Shown: positions 1-9,555 of the stretch, one piece after another | Position numbering within the stretch: position 1 is the first letter of the stretch | Layout: each line of letters begins with the position of its first letter | NCBI RefSeq assembly: GCF_022179225.1 | Contig: NZ_BPQL01000078.1 | Span: 1 to 41,558, forward strand | Origin: Methylobacterium goesingense | Lineage (GTDB): Bacteria; Pseudomonadota; Alphaproteobacteria; Rhizobiales; Beijerinckiaceae | Length of the DNA: 41,558 bases | Reading direction: 5' to 3' | Program-made: the position numbers and the translations under genes | Notes under the pieces: generated by a model | The model's database searches: none | The model's input: only the letters and a program-made list of their open reading frames with translations | What the model was told of the DNA's origin: nothing

Positions 1-33
1 GGCCGACCCCGGTCCGCGCGGGACCTGCCGAAA

Positions 34-76
34 ACAGCAAAGAGCCCGGCCGCCACGCGGCCGGGCTCTTTGCTGT
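34..76. terminator. Perfect 20-bp hairpin, probable transcription terminator
   Basis: Positions 34-53 are perfectly complementary to 57-76, with a 3-nt loop at 54-56. The stem base is AT-rich (AAAGAG against CTCTTT) and the top GC-rich, the usual layout of an intrinsic terminator. There is no long T-run outside the stem on either strand. It may end a gene lying left of the window or back up parE termination. Direction is uncertain. Confidence 0.75.
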
Positions 77-115
77 GTCGCGGGTGCATTTAGCGGGCTC
101 GCGCCGGCGCAGGGG

Positions 116-151
116 CCGGTTGCGTTCGGGCGAGCCCCCAAACGCAACCGG
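116..151 (-). terminator. Hairpin downstream of parE
   Basis: An 11-bp perfect inverted repeat (116-126 with 141-151) lies 15 nt beyond the parE stop codon. The loop is 14 nt. There is no T-tract after the stem in the direction of parE transcription, so it may act as an mRNA 3' end stabiliser or work with the larger hairpin at 34-76. Confidence 0.55.
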
Positions 152-165
152 ACGCCCCCCGCCCT

Positions 166-2301
166 TCAGATGTCGAGTTCGGCCCCGTCCGCGAAGGCGG
201 CGCGCTCGGAGATGAAGGTGAAGCGCGCCTCCGGCTTGTTGCCCATCAGCCGCTCGACCGCGTCCCCGGTGGAGGCGCGGGCCTCGTCCAGCACCTCGAC
301 CCGCAGGAGCGTGCGCTTCTTCGGGTCCATGGTGGTCTCCTTGAGCTGCGCCGGCATCATCTCGCCGAGGCCCTTGAAGCGGCCGATCTCGACCTTGGCC
401 CCCTTGAACACCGTCTTGATCAGCTGCGCCTTGTGGTCGTCGTCGCGGGCATAGGCCGTCTTGGCGCCCTGGCTGATCCGGTAGAGCGGCGGGATCGCCA
501 GGTAGAGGTGCCCACGGTCGATGAGCTTGGGCATCTGCCGGTAGAAGAACGTAATCAGCAGCGAGGCGATGTGGGCGCCGTCGACGTCGGCATCCGTCAT
601 GATGATCACCTTCTCGTAGCGAAGGTCCTCCGAGCGGTAGCCGGTGCCGGTGCCGCAGCCGAGCGCCTGGGTCAGGTCGGAAATGAGCTGGTTGGCCCCG
701 AGCTTGTCCCGGCTCGCCGAGGCAACGTTGAGGATCTTGCCGCGCAAGGGCAGGATCGCCTGCGTGGCACGGTCGCGCGCCTGCTTGGCCGAGCCGCCGG
801 CTGAGTCGCCCTCGACGATGAAGATCTCCGAACCGGCCATGCCCGCCTTGGAGCAGTCGGCGAGCTTGCCCGGCAGGCGCAGCTTGCGGGTGGCGGACTT
901 GCGCGCGACCTCCTTCTCCTGGCGGCGGCGCAGGCGCTCCTCGGCCCGGTCGATCACCCAGTCGAGGAGCTTGTTGGCCTGGGCCGGGGAAGCGGCGAGC
1001 CAGTGGTCGAAGGCGTCGCGGATCGCGGTCTCGACGATACGGGAGGCCTCGACGGTGGCGAGCTTGTCCTTGGTCTGGCCCTGGAACTCCGGCTCGCGGA
1101 TGAACACCGAGAGCATCGACGCGCAGGTCGCCATGACGTCGTCGGTGGTCACCGCCGTCATGCGCTTGGCCTGGCCGACCCGCTCCGCATGCTCGCGCAG
1201 GGCCCGCAGCAGGGCGACGCGCAGGCCACTCTCGTGCGTGCCGCCCTCGGCGGTCGGGATCGTGTTGCAGTAGGAGGCCGAGACGCCGTCGTCCGCGACC
1301 ATCCAGGCCACCGCCCATTCCAGCGAACCGTGCCCGCCCGGCTTGGTGATCTTGCCCGAGAAAATCGCGTCGGTGACGAGATCCTTGCCCTCGAGATCGC
1401 GGGCGAGATAGTCGCGCAAGCCCCCGGGGAAGCGGTGGACCGTCTCCGCCGGCACGTCGTCCAGGCCCTCGAGCAGGGAGGGCGCGCAGCGCCAGCGGAT
1501 CTCGACCCCGCCGAACAGGTAGGCCTTGGAGCGCGCCATCTTGAACAGGCGGCGGGGATCGAACTTCAGCGCCCCGAAGATCTCGGCGTCGGGGTGGAAG
1601 CGCACGCGGGTGCCGCGCCGGTTCTGCACCCGGCCGACCGTCTCCAGGGGACCCTGCACATGGCCGCGCGAAAAGGTCTGGCGGTAGAGCGTCTGGCTGC
1701 GGGCGACCTCGACCTCGAGTTCGTCCGAGAGGGCGTTGACCACCGAGATGCCGACGCCGTGCAGGCCGCCGGAGGTCTCGTAGACCTTCGAGTCGAACTT
1801 ACCGCCCGCGTGCAAGACGGTCATGATGACCTCCAGCGCGGACTTGTTGGGGTATTTCGGGTGCGGGTCGACCGGGATGCCGCGGCCGTTGTCGGTGACG
1901 ACGAGGTGGCCGCTCTCCTCCAGCTCCACCTCGATGAAGCTGGCGTGCCCCGCCACCGCCTCGTCCATGGAATTGTCGATCACCTCGGCGAAGAGGTGGT
2001 GGAGGGCGCGCTCGTCGGTGCCGCCGATATACATGCCGGGGCGGCGGCGCACCGGCTCCAGCCCCTCGAGCACCTCGATGGTGGAGGCGTCGTAGCCGAC
2101 TTCCGCCGAGACGGGCGGCGCCAGCGGGGCCACCGCGGCATCGAGCTTGCGGCGCTCGGCGGGCTTGGCCGGCGGCGCCTTGCCGCCGGCGAAGAGATCG
2201 CGTGCGGGGTCGCTCACCGAAGCGCCCCGCGCAGGTGACGGTGTGGCCGCGGGCTTCGCGGACCGGATCGCAGAGGGAGACCGTGCAGCATTCGCCTTCA
2301 T
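166..2301 (-). CDS. parE: DNA topoisomerase IV subunit B (ParE)
   Basis: ATPase subunit of topoisomerase IV, which with ParC decatenates daughter chromosomes using ATP. The 711-residue protein shows the GHKL ATPase motifs in order (EVIDNSMDEA, then GGLHGVGISVVNALS) and the TOPRIM motifs EGDSAGGSAK and DADVDGAH, and ends with the subunit B tail. The open frame runs 34 codons further upstream, but the ATG at 2301 directly follows GGTGAGAGG and is preferred. The first ~65 residues are an Ala/Pro/Lys-rich extension with no fold visible before the conserved YDASTIEVLEGLEPVRRRP segment. GyrB is the alternative family. The length (GyrB is usually about 800 residues) and the compact C-terminus without a GyrB insert favour ParE. 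Confidence 0.95.
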   Translation of the reverse strand: MKANAARSPSAIRSAKPAATPSPARGASVSDPARDLFAGGKAPPAKPAERRKLDAAVAPLAPPVSAEVGYDASTIEVLEGLEPVRRRPGMYIGGTDERALHHLFAEVIDNSMDEAVAGHASFIEVELEESGHLVVTDNGRGIPVDPHPKYPNKSALEVIMTVLHAGGKFDSKVYETSGGLHGVGISVVNALSDELEVEVARSQTLYRQTFSRGHVQGPLETVGRVQNRRGTRVRFHPDAEIFGALKFDPRRLFKMARSKAYLFGGVEIRWRCAPSLLEGLDDVPAETVHRFPGGLRDYLARDLEGKDLVTDAIFSGKITKPGGHGSLEWAVAWMVADDGVSASYCNTIPTAEGGTHESGLRVALLRALREHAERVGQAKRMTAVTTDDVMATCASMLSVFIREPEFQGQTKDKLATVEASRIVETAIRDAFDHWLAASPAQANKLLDWVIDRAEERLRRRQEKEVARKSATRKLRLPGKLADCSKAGMAGSEIFIVEGDSAGGSAKQARDRATQAILPLRGKILNVASASRDKLGANQLISDLTQALGCGTGTGYRSEDLRYEKVIIMTDADVDGAHIASLLITFFYRQMPKLIDRGHLYLAIPPLYRISQGAKTAYARDDDHKAQLIKTVFKGAKVEIGRFKGLGEMMPAQLKETTMDPKKRTLLRVEVLDEARASTGDAVERLMGNKPEARFTFISERAAFADGAELDI

Positions 2302-2479
2302 CCTCTCACCATACCGGAACAAACCGGAAACAGAAAGGGGTTCCCGCCCGGCTCGGCAGGGGCTCGAAGCCCCCGCCGCGCACGGCGTACCACCCCATGA
2401 CATGGTATGGGGGTGGTTAAGAATGCCTGACGGTGGCGCGCGGCGCTTATCGTTGCGGAAGGGGCGGGTTCTCTGCCGC

Positions 2480-4456
2480 TCAGGTCCCGACGCGGCCGCC
2501 GCCGCGCTTCGTGATCGTCAGTACGGCGGGGCGGGGCGGCATCGCGGGGTCGAAGTCGGGCCAGCGGGTGGCGGGCGCCTCGAAGGTGGCGGGTACCGCC
2601 TTCGGGTCCTCCTCGTCGGCCTCGCCGGGGTGCTGCACGGCGACGAAGAAGGTGGTGTCGTCGGGGGTGAAGTAGGGGCCGCACATCTCGGCCCCGTGGG
2701 GCACGCGGAAGAAGTGCTTGCCCGTGCCGCGCCCCGCGCCTTCGGTCTCCATCGCCCAGATGCCGTCGTTGCGGCCGGTGCGCGAGGGGGCATTGCCGTC
2801 GGTGGCGACCCAGAGCCGGCCGAGGCCGTCGACGGCGCAGTTGTCCGGCATGCCGAACCAGCCGTCCTTCGTGGTGGCCGACGAGAAGGTGGCGCCCACC
2901 GCCGCGAGGCCCGGATCGCCGCAGCGGACGAGGATCTCCCAGGTGAAGCCGGGCGCGGCGTGGTCGCCGTCGTCGGGGGTGAGTTCGACGATGTGGCCGA
3001 AGCGATTGTCGGCGCGCGGGTTGGCGGCGTCGACCTCACCGGCCTTGCGCTTCCCGTTGTTGGTCAGCATCACGTAGACCTTGCCGGTCTTCGGGTTGGC
3101 CTCGACGTCCTCGGGCCGGTCCATCTTGGTGGCGCCGAGCCGGTCGGCGGCGAGCCGGGCGCCGATCACCACGTCGGCTTGCGAGGCAAAGTCGTTCTCG
3201 GGCGTCAGCGGCCCCTGCCCGAACACCAGCGGCATCCAAGTGCCGCGCCCGTCGGCGTCGAAGCGGGCGACGTGCAGGGTGCCGGAATCGAGGAGGTCGC
3301 GGTCACCGCTATCGGCCCGGCCCGTGGTGACGAACTTGTAGACGTAGTCGAAGCGCTCGTCGTCGCCCTGGTAGATCACGTACTGGCCTTGCCTGGCGAC
3401 GATGCCCGCCGCACCCTCGTGCTTGAAGCGGCCGAGCGCCGTGCGCTTCTTCGGAACGCTCGTCGGATCGAACGGGTCGATCTCCACCACCCAGCCGAAG
3501 CGGTTGGGCTCGTTCGGCTCGTGTGCGACGTCGAAGCGCTCGTGGTAGCGGCCCCAGGCATAGGCGCGGGCCGGCAGGTTGAAGCGCTTGTGGTTGGCGG
3601 CCTCAGGCGACCCCGCGGGCAAGGCGCCGGAGAAGTAATAGTTGATGTTCTCCTCGCAGGTCAGCCAGGTTCCCCAGGGGGTCGTGCCGCCGGCGCAGTT
3701 GTTGATCATGCCCAGCGCCGCCCGGCCCGTGGGGTCGGCGGCGGTCTTCACCCGCTCGGTGCCGGCGGCCGGGCCGGTCAGCACCATCGGCGTCGTGGCG
3801 GTGATGCGGCGGGCGTAGTGCGAGTCCGGCACCACCGTCCAGCGGCCGTCCTGGCGCCGGATCTCGAGGACCGATCCGCCATGGGCCGCCATCTCGATGT
3901 CGACGAGGTCCCGCGTCATCCCCTTGAAGTCGGCCGCCTTGGTATCCTGGCGGCCGAGGCCGGGGAACATGAGTTCCTCGTTGGTGTATTCGTGGTTGAC
4001 CACGAGCAGGCCGTGCGCCGCCGGATCGGCCGCCCCCGGCATGGGGAAGTAGCCCACGAAGTCGTTGTTGTAGCCGAATTGCTGGCTCTGCGCGGCCGGC
4101 GTCTGGTTGCGCGGGTCGAAGGCCGGCGCCCCCGGCAGCACGGGATCGCCCCAGCGGATCAGGATCTCGGCGTCGTGCCCGGGGGCGACGTGGTGGTGCG
4201 CGTCCGACCCGGCCTCGATTTCTTCGAACGGGAAGCGGGTGCCCGGACCTTGCGCCGCCTGCGCTGCCCCGGCGGCCAGCGCCCGGGGCGTCACCACGGC
4301 CGCGATGGCGCCGACGCCGAGGAGTCCGCGCAGGAGGTCGCGCCGGTCGAAGCGCGCCGCGACCACATCGCCGAAGGTCGGGTTGGCGCTGCCGTTCGAC
4401 CCGCGATCCTCGGCGGCCTCCGCGGCCTGCGAGCGGGTTCGCGTCGGTTCGGTCAT
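2480..4456 (-). CDS. phoX: PhoX-family alkaline phosphatase (DUF839), Tat-exported
   Basis: Predicted periplasmic phosphomonoesterase of the PhoX type, a calcium/iron enzyme that releases phosphate from organic esters. The 658-residue product has a twin-arginine leader (RRDLLRG at residues 38-44 followed by a hydrophobic stretch and Ala-rich cleavage region). It has PhoX signature segments: VNHEYTNEELMFPG, and NNCAGGTTPWGTWLTCEEN, which contains the Cys and the Glu metal-ligand region of the family. The C-terminal part carries the WEILVRCGDP and FGMPDNCAVD blocks. The frame is open for 120 more codons upstream, but these overlap the adjacent chemoreceptor gene and lack family character, so the ATG at 4456 is used. 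No clear Shine-Dalgarno or Pho box was seen. Substrate range is inferred from the family. Confidence 0.88.
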   Translation of the reverse strand: MTEPTRTRSQAAEAAEDRGSNGSANPTFGDVVAARFDRRDLLRGLLGVGAIAAVVTPRALAAGAAQAAQGPGTRFPFEEIEAGSDAHHHVAPGHDAEILIRWGDPVLPGAPAFDPRNQTPAAQSQQFGYNNDFVGYFPMPGAADPAAHGLLVVNHEYTNEELMFPGLGRQDTKAADFKGMTRDLVDIEMAAHGGSVLEIRRQDGRWTVVPDSHYARRITATTPMVLTGPAAGTERVKTAADPTGRAALGMINNCAGGTTPWGTWLTCEENINYYFSGALPAGSPEAANHKRFNLPARAYAWGRYHERFDVAHEPNEPNRFGWVVEIDPFDPTSVPKKRTALGRFKHEGAAGIVARQGQYVIYQGDDERFDYVYKFVTTGRADSGDRDLLDSGTLHVARFDADGRGTWMPLVFGQGPLTPENDFASQADVVIGARLAADRLGATKMDRPEDVEANPKTGKVYVMLTNNGKRKAGEVDAANPRADNRFGHIVELTPDDGDHAAPGFTWEILVRCGDPGLAAVGATFSSATTKDGWFGMPDNCAVDGLGRLWVATDGNAPSRTGRNDGIWAMETEGAGRGTGKHFFRVPHGAEMCGPYFTPDDTTFFVAVQHPGEADEEDPKAVPATFEAPATRWPDFDPAMPPRPAVLTITKRGGGRVGT

Positions 4457-4553
4457 CGGTCGGGTCCGTGAAGGCTGAAGACGAGCGTCCCGGGTAATCC
4501 GGCCGCATGGCACCGATGTGACAACGCCCGAGCGCCGCGAAGCCCTACGTACG

Positions 4554-6305
4554 TCAGAACCGGTAGGCGGTACGGCAGGCGCCCCAGTGCCGGCCCTGGA
4601 CGCGGATCGGCGCATCGACCTCGCGGACCATGACGATGCGGTCGCCGACCTCGCGGCGATAGGCCTGCACGGTGGCAGGGCGGGTCGAGCGAGCCGCCGT
4701 GATGCCGGTGCGGTCGTCGAAGATGCGCCGGTTGCGGCTGTTTGCGTTGTTCCAGACGGGGTCGCCCGGCCGCTGCGGCTGGGACACCGCGCGATTGTGC
4801 ACCGGCACGTAGCCATTCCGGTCGGCCACGATGCAGAACATCATCGCGGGGTCTTCGGCCAGCGGCGCCTCCAGCACCGGGCGGAGCAGCCGCTCCAAAA
4901 CCTCGACCGAGCGAGTCGTGAACTGGCGCGGTTCGGTGCCGAGGATCGCCACATAGTCGGTATCGAACAGGAGGGCGGCGGTGAGCCGCCCGGCGGCGAT
5001 CTCGGCCTCCATCAGGTCCCTGATGGTGCCGGCGAGCCCCTGGGCCCGGGCGACCAGGGGGGCATATTCCGCCTGGATCGCCCCGAGCTTGCCGGCGAGC
5101 TTCGCCTGCGCTTCCGACCCAAGGGCCTCGAAGGCACAGTGCAGGCCCATCGGACTGATCGCGGCCACACGCGCCCGAACGGCGCCGATCCCGGCGATGT
5201 CGAGATCGAGCGCATGACCGGCGCCGATCTCGGGCCCGGTCTCGGGCCGGGCCAGCAGAGCGCCCCCCTCGCTGAGGTCGATGGTGCGGGTGCGCGCGCC
5301 GCTCCCGAGCGCGACGGTCAGGTCGGCCGGGTAGCGGTCGGCCCGGCGCCGGTCGCCGATCTCGTTCTGGCGGATCACCGCGACGAAGCGGCGCCCGAGG
5401 CCGGCGGCCTCTTCGGCGGCTTGGGCCGCCGCGCTCTCCATGGCCTCGGCCCGACGGTCGAGGGCGACCGTAGCGGCGCTGGTCTCGCCCGCGCCGGTGC
5501 TCACGTCGGCGATCAGGTCCGCCGTCCGCGTGGCCTCCGAGACCACGTGGGTGACGATGCCGACCTGTTGGTCGACGATGCCCCGCACGGTGCCGAAGGC
5601 GGGCCGGACCGCCTCGATCGCCTCGGCCGCCGCGCCGATGGCGGCGCTGGAGGCGGTCGCTCCCTCGCGCAGGCGCGCGATCCGGCTGCGCACGTCGTCG
5701 GCCGCCCGGGCGGTCTCGACCGCCAGAGCCTTCACCTCCGCCGCCACCACGACGAAGCCGCGGCCCGCCTCGCCGGCGCGTGCCGCCTCGATGGTGGCGT
5801 TAAGCGCCAGCAGGTTGGTCTGGCGTGCCACCGCCGAGATGGTGTCGACGATGCTGGCGATCTCGTTCCCGGCCGTCGCCAGGGCGCCGATCAGCGCCCG
5901 GGCCTCCGCGCCCCGGCTGCCTGCCTGGTCGAGATGCCCGGAGGCCTGGTGCAGCGCATCGGTGATGCGCGTCGAGACCGTGGACAGGCCCTCGGTCCGC
6001 TCGGTGAAGCCGGAACTGGCCGCGCTGGCCGCCTCGGCGGCCTCCGCGAGATCGCTCATGCGGGCACGGATGGCAGCCAGCCCGGCCTGCATGTCCACGA
6101 CGTCGGTGCGGGTGGCCGCGATCGATTCGCCGACGCTGCCGATCGCTTTCAGGACGTCGCTCTCGATCGCGTCCAGCACCTCGCCGTGGCTGGCCTCCGG
6201 CGGCGTCTGTACGGCGCCGGCCAAAGCCTGCGCGGCGGGCGCGGGCTGCGCGAGGGTTGCGTCGGGCCGGTCGGCAGGTCGTCTGGACAAGAATCGCATG
6301 TCCAT
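4554..6305 (-). CDS. Soluble methyl-accepting chemotaxis protein with PilZ and C-terminal sensor regions
   Basis: A 583-residue chemoreceptor with no membrane segment. Residues ~45-310 are the helical MCP signalling region, with the invariant tip around 155-195 ([20 protein letters not shown], then RAGEAGRGF). A PilZ-like domain follows: R320xxxR324 and D343xS345xxG348 are the c-di-GMP-binding signature. Residues ~400-583 form a sensor-like region with the [13 protein letters not shown] and GRHWGACR segments seen at the C-terminus of many rhizobial soluble MCPs. The sensor is therefore at the C-terminus, the reverse of classic receptors. It would signal through CheW/CheA from the cytoplasm and could respond to c-di-GMP. 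Ligand unknown. The ATG at 6305 has a second in-frame ATG two codons later. Confidence 0.88.
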   Translation of the reverse strand: MDMRFLSRRPADRPDATLAQPAPAAQALAGAVQTPPEASHGEVLDAIESDVLKAIGSVGESIAATRTDVVDMQAGLAAIRARMSDLAEAAEAASAASSGFTERTEGLSTVSTRITDALHQASGHLDQAGSRGAEARALIGALATAGNEIASIVDTISAVARQTNLLALNATIEAARAGEAGRGFVVVAAEVKALAVETARAADDVRSRIARLREGATASSAAIGAAAEAIEAVRPAFGTVRGIVDQQVGIVTHVVSEATRTADLIADVSTGAGETSAATVALDRRAEAMESAAAQAAEEAAGLGRRFVAVIRQNEIGDRRRADRYPADLTVALGSGARTRTIDLSEGGALLARPETGPEIGAGHALDLDIAGIGAVRARVAAISPMGLHCAFEALGSEAQAKLAGKLGAIQAEYAPLVARAQGLAGTIRDLMEAEIAAGRLTAALLFDTDYVAILGTEPRQFTTRSVEVLERLLRPVLEAPLAEDPAMMFCIVADRNGYVPVHNRAVSQPQRPGDPVWNNANSRNRRIFDDRTGITAARSTRPATVQAYRREVGDRIVMVREVDAPIRVQGRHWGACRTAYRF

Positions 6306-6483
6306 AATGTTCGGGCCGACACCCTAAACAACTGATAACAACAGCGGCGTCCCCCGCACCGTCCCCTCGGACGCACACCCAGTCCTGTATTCAGATTTTC
6401 GTGAGCCTGGGCGTCGAGATGCACACGGCGTCTTGCACCCCCGAGCGATTTAGAGCCGGCAAACGGTCCGACCGGGGCTTCCC

Positions 6484-6517
6484 GACCGTCGCGATGTCAT
6501 CGAACACCGCGACGGTC
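6484..6517 (-). terminator. Hairpin downstream of topA
   Basis: A 10-bp perfect inverted repeat (6484-6493 with 6508-6517) with a 14-nt loop lies about 57 nt beyond the topA stop. It lacks a T-tract. Nearer the stop, the sequence GCCTGAGGC occurs twice (about 6554-6591), once spanning the stop codon itself; these palindromic copies may also fold. Confidence 0.45.
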
Positions 6518-6574
6518 GTGAGGCGGCCTGGCCCCGGAGGCGCGCGGCCCCCGAGCCTCAGGCCTTCTCGAGCC

Positions 6575-9382
6575 TCAGGCTTTCTTGCGCGCCGCCGGCT
6601 TGGCCGCCGTGGTCCCGGCAGCGCTCGCGACTGCTTTCTTCGTCGGTTTTTCGGCCGGCTTCTTGGCCACAGCCGCCTTCGCCGCCGGCTCGGCGGCCGG
6701 CTCGTCTCCGTTCGCCGCCGTCTTGGCAGCGGCCTTCTTGGCGGGCGCTTTCTTGGCCGGCGCTTTCTTGGCAGGAGCCTTCTTGGCCGGAGCCTTCGCA
6801 CCCGCCGCCTTGCGGGCCGGCGCCTTCTTCTTGCCCCCGCCGGCGGCTTCCCGCGCGGCGATCAGTTCCAGCGCCTGGGGCAGGTCGACCGCCTCGGCGG
6901 CCATGGTTTTCGGCAGGGTCGCGTTGGTGGTGCCGTCCGTGACGTAGGGGCCGTACTTGCCGGACTTCACCACGATGGGCTTACCCGTCTCGGGGTGCTC
7001 GCCCAGCGGCCGGCCCGGATCGGCCGCCGGTCCGCGCCGGCCGCCGCCCTGCTCCTTGGCGACGATGAGGTCGATGGCCCGGTTGGCGCCGATCTCCAGC
7101 ACGTCGTCGTCGCGCCCGAGATTCGCGTACATCTTGCCGTGCTGCACGTAAGGGCCGAAGCGGCCGAGATTGGCCAGGATCGGCTCGCCGGTCTCTGGGT
7201 GGCGGGCCACCTCGCGCGGGAGCGACAGAAGCTTCAGCGCCATCTCCAGGTCGACCGAGGACGGGCTGGTGCCCTTCGGGATCGACGAGCGCTTGGGCTT
7301 GGGCGCTTCCTTCTCGGTCGAGGCCTCGCCGAGCTGGACGAAGGGGCCGAAGCGGCCGTCGCGCACCGTCACGGGCAGGCCGGACACGGGGTCGTTGCCG
7401 AGGACCCGCGTGCCGGGCTGGCCGCCGTTCTCGGACGAGCCCTCGCCATCGCCCTCGACGCCCGAGGCGGCGAGCTGGCGGGTGTACTTGCACTCCGGAT
7501 AGTTCGAGCAGCCCACGAAGGCCCCGAACTTGCCGAGCTTCAGGGAGAGCTGGCCGGCGCCGCAGGTCGGGCAGGTGCGCGGGTTCGAGCCGTCGGCCTT
7601 CTCGGGAAAGATGTGGGCGCCGAGCAGGTCGTTGAGGGCGTCGAGCACCTCGGCGACGCGCAGCTCCTTGGTGCCCGCGATCGCGGCGGAGAAGTCGCGC
7701 CAGAAGTCCCGCAGCACCTCGCGCCAGTCGATCTCGGCGTTCGAGACCCGGTCGAGCTGCGTCTCGAGATCGGCGGTGAAGTCGTACTCGACGTAGCGCT
7801 TGAAGAAACTCTCCAGGAAGCCGGTGACGAGGCGGCCCTTGTCCTCGGCGACCAGCCGCTTCTTGTCGATCCGCACGTATTCGCGGTCGCGCAGGGTCTG
7901 CAGCACGGCGGCGTAGGTGGAGGGCCGGCCGATGCCGAGCTCCTCCATGCGCTTGACGAGGCTGGCCTCGGAATAGCGCGGCGGCGGCTCGGTGAAGTGC
8001 TGGGTCGAGGCGATGCGCTCGCGCTTCAACGGGTCGCCGGCCTTCATCGGCGGCAGGCGACGGCCGTCCTCGTCCTCCTCGTCGTCCTTGCCCTCCTGGT
8101 AGAGGGTGAGGAAGCCGTCGAACTTTACCACCTGGCCGGTGGCGCGCAGCTCCAGCTTGCGCGGCCCGACCTGCGCGACGACGTCCACCGTGGTGCGCTC
8201 CAGCTCGGCCGATTCCATCTGGCTCGCCACCGTGCGGGTCCAGATCAGTTCGTAGAGCTTGGCCTGTTCGGCATCGACGGTGCGGGCCACGGTCTTGGGC
8301 AGCCGGCCCATATCGGTGGGGCGCACGGCCTCGTGCGCTTCCTGGGCGTTCTTGGCCTTGACGCTGTACTTGCGCGGGCTTCCCGGCAGGTAGCGCTCGC
8401 CGTACTCCCGGGCCACGACCCGGCGCACGTCCTCGATGGCCTCCGGCGCCATGTCGACGCCGTCCGTCCGCATGTAGGTGATGAGACCCACCGTCTCGCC
8501 GTCGATCTCGACGCCTTCGTAGAGCTTCTGGGCGGCGCGCATGGTCTGGGCCGGCGCCATCCCGAGCTTGCGGGAGGCCTCCTGCTGGAGGGTCGAGGTG
8601 GTGAAGGGCGGGGCGGGGTGGCGCTTGGCGGGCTTGGCCTCGACGCTGCCGACCGAGAAGGTGGCGAGTTCGAGGTCGCGCTTGAACGCCGCCGCCTCGT
8701 CGCCGGAACCGACGTCGAGGCGCTGGATGCGCTTGCCGTCCGCGCCGGTGAGGCGGGCCTCGAAGGTGGCGCCGGTGTCGGTCACCAGGGTCGCCACCAG
8801 CGACCAGTACTCGCGGGGCTTGAAGACCTCGATCTCGCGCTCGCGCTCGCAGACGAGACGGAGCGCTACCGACTGCACGCGGCCCGCCGAGCGGGCACCC
8901 GGCAGCTTGCGCCACAGCACCGGCGAGAGGTTGAAGCCCACGAGATAGTCCAGCGCACGGCGCGCCAGGTAGGCGTCGACCAGCGCCTGGTCGATCTGCC
9001 GGGGCTGGCGCATGGCGGTCTCCACCGCCGCCTTGGTGATGGCGTTGAAGGTCACGCGCTCCACCGGAATGCCCTTGAGGGCGCGCCGCGCGGTGAGCGC
9101 CTCCACCACGTGCCAGGAGATCGCCTCGCCCTCGCGATCCGGGTCGGTCGCCAGAATCAGGCCGTCGGCGCCTTTCAGCGCCTTGACGATGTCGGAGACG
9201 CGCTTCGAGCCCCGATCGTCGAGCTCCCACAGCATGTGGAAGTCCGCCTCCGGATCGACGGAGCCGTCCTTGGCGGGCAGATCACGGATATGGCCGAACG
9301 AGGCCAGCACCTCGTAGTCGCCGCCAAGGTACTTATTGATCGTCTTGGCCTTGGCCGGCGACTCGACGACGACGACTTTCAT
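6575..9382 (-). CDS. topA: DNA topoisomerase I
   Basis: Type IA topoisomerase that relaxes negative supercoils by single-strand passage. The 935-residue protein starts with the TOPRIM motif VVVESPAKAKTI and continues with DPDREGEAISWH. The catalytic tyrosine is Y303 in ITYMRTDG. A four-Cys zinc finger (CPTCGAG...GCSNYPEC) follows the core. Three GRFGPYV-type repeats then lie in the C-terminal DNA-binding region, as in other alphaproteobacterial enzymes. The last ~100 residues are a Lys/Ala/Pro-rich tail with repeated AKKAP units, histone H1-like and probably DNA-binding. The ATG at 9382 gives the canonical N-terminus MKVVVVESP. Confidence 0.97.
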   Translation of the reverse strand: MKVVVVESPAKAKTINKYLGGDYEVLASFGHIRDLPAKDGSVDPEADFHMLWELDDRGSKRVSDIVKALKGADGLILATDPDREGEAISWHVVEALTARRALKGIPVERVTFNAITKAAVETAMRQPRQIDQALVDAYLARRALDYLVGFNLSPVLWRKLPGARSAGRVQSVALRLVCEREREIEVFKPREYWSLVATLVTDTGATFEARLTGADGKRIQRLDVGSGDEAAAFKRDLELATFSVGSVEAKPAKRHPAPPFTTSTLQQEASRKLGMAPAQTMRAAQKLYEGVEIDGETVGLITYMRTDGVDMAPEAIEDVRRVVAREYGERYLPGSPRKYSVKAKNAQEAHEAVRPTDMGRLPKTVARTVDAEQAKLYELIWTRTVASQMESAELERTTVDVVAQVGPRKLELRATGQVVKFDGFLTLYQEGKDDEEDEDGRRLPPMKAGDPLKRERIASTQHFTEPPPRYSEASLVKRMEELGIGRPSTYAAVLQTLRDREYVRIDKKRLVAEDKGRLVTGFLESFFKRYVEYDFTADLETQLDRVSNAEIDWREVLRDFWRDFSAAIAGTKELRVAEVLDALNDLLGAHIFPEKADGSNPRTCPTCGAGQLSLKLGKFGAFVGCSNYPECKYTRQLAASGVEGDGEGSSENGGQPGTRVLGNDPVSGLPVTVRDGRFGPFVQLGEASTEKEAPKPKRSSIPKGTSPSSVDLEMALKLLSLPREVARHPETGEPILANLGRFGPYVQHGKMYANLGRDDDVLEIGANRAIDLIVAKEQGGGRRGPAADPGRPLGEHPETGKPIVVKSGKYGPYVTDGTTNATLPKTMAAEAVDLPQALELIAAREAAGGGKKKAPARKAAGAKAPAKKAPAKKAPAKKAPAKKAAAKTAANGDEPAAEPAAKAAVAKKPAEKPTKKAVASAAGTTAAKPAARKKA

Positions 9383-9416
9383 GTGCGGATTCTAGCCTCT
9401 CGTCAGAGCCTGACCC

Positions 9417-9448
9417 GCAGCGACGACCGGCAGCAGCGACGACCGGCG
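9417..9448. repeat. Short tandem repeat upstream of topA
   Basis: Two adjacent copies of CAGCGACGACCGGC plus two bases lie in the topA promoter region, 35-66 nt upstream of the start codon. Only two units are present. They could be a regulator half-site pair or a chance duplication. Confidence 0.4.
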
Positions 9449-9555
9449 GTAGAGTGTGCGGGGGGTGCCGCCACCCGCGAACAGGGGGCCGGCGCGGGGG
9501 AGAAGTGGGTCAACCCCGGGGGGATGTCAAATGACCGCCCGCCGCCGGCCCCGTC

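Noticed and set aside
1003..2238. Long plus-strand open frame antisense to parE
   Set aside because: Read as the reverse strand of a clear topoisomerase gene. Composition is driven by high GC and no motif is visible.
2147..4471. 774-codon plus-strand frame antisense to PhoX
   Set aside because: Opposite strand has full PhoX motifs. This frame is Gly/Ala/Arg-rich without domains.
4518..6335. 605-codon plus-strand frame antisense to the chemoreceptor
   Set aside because: The MCP tip and PilZ motifs are on the minus strand. This frame is a shadow.
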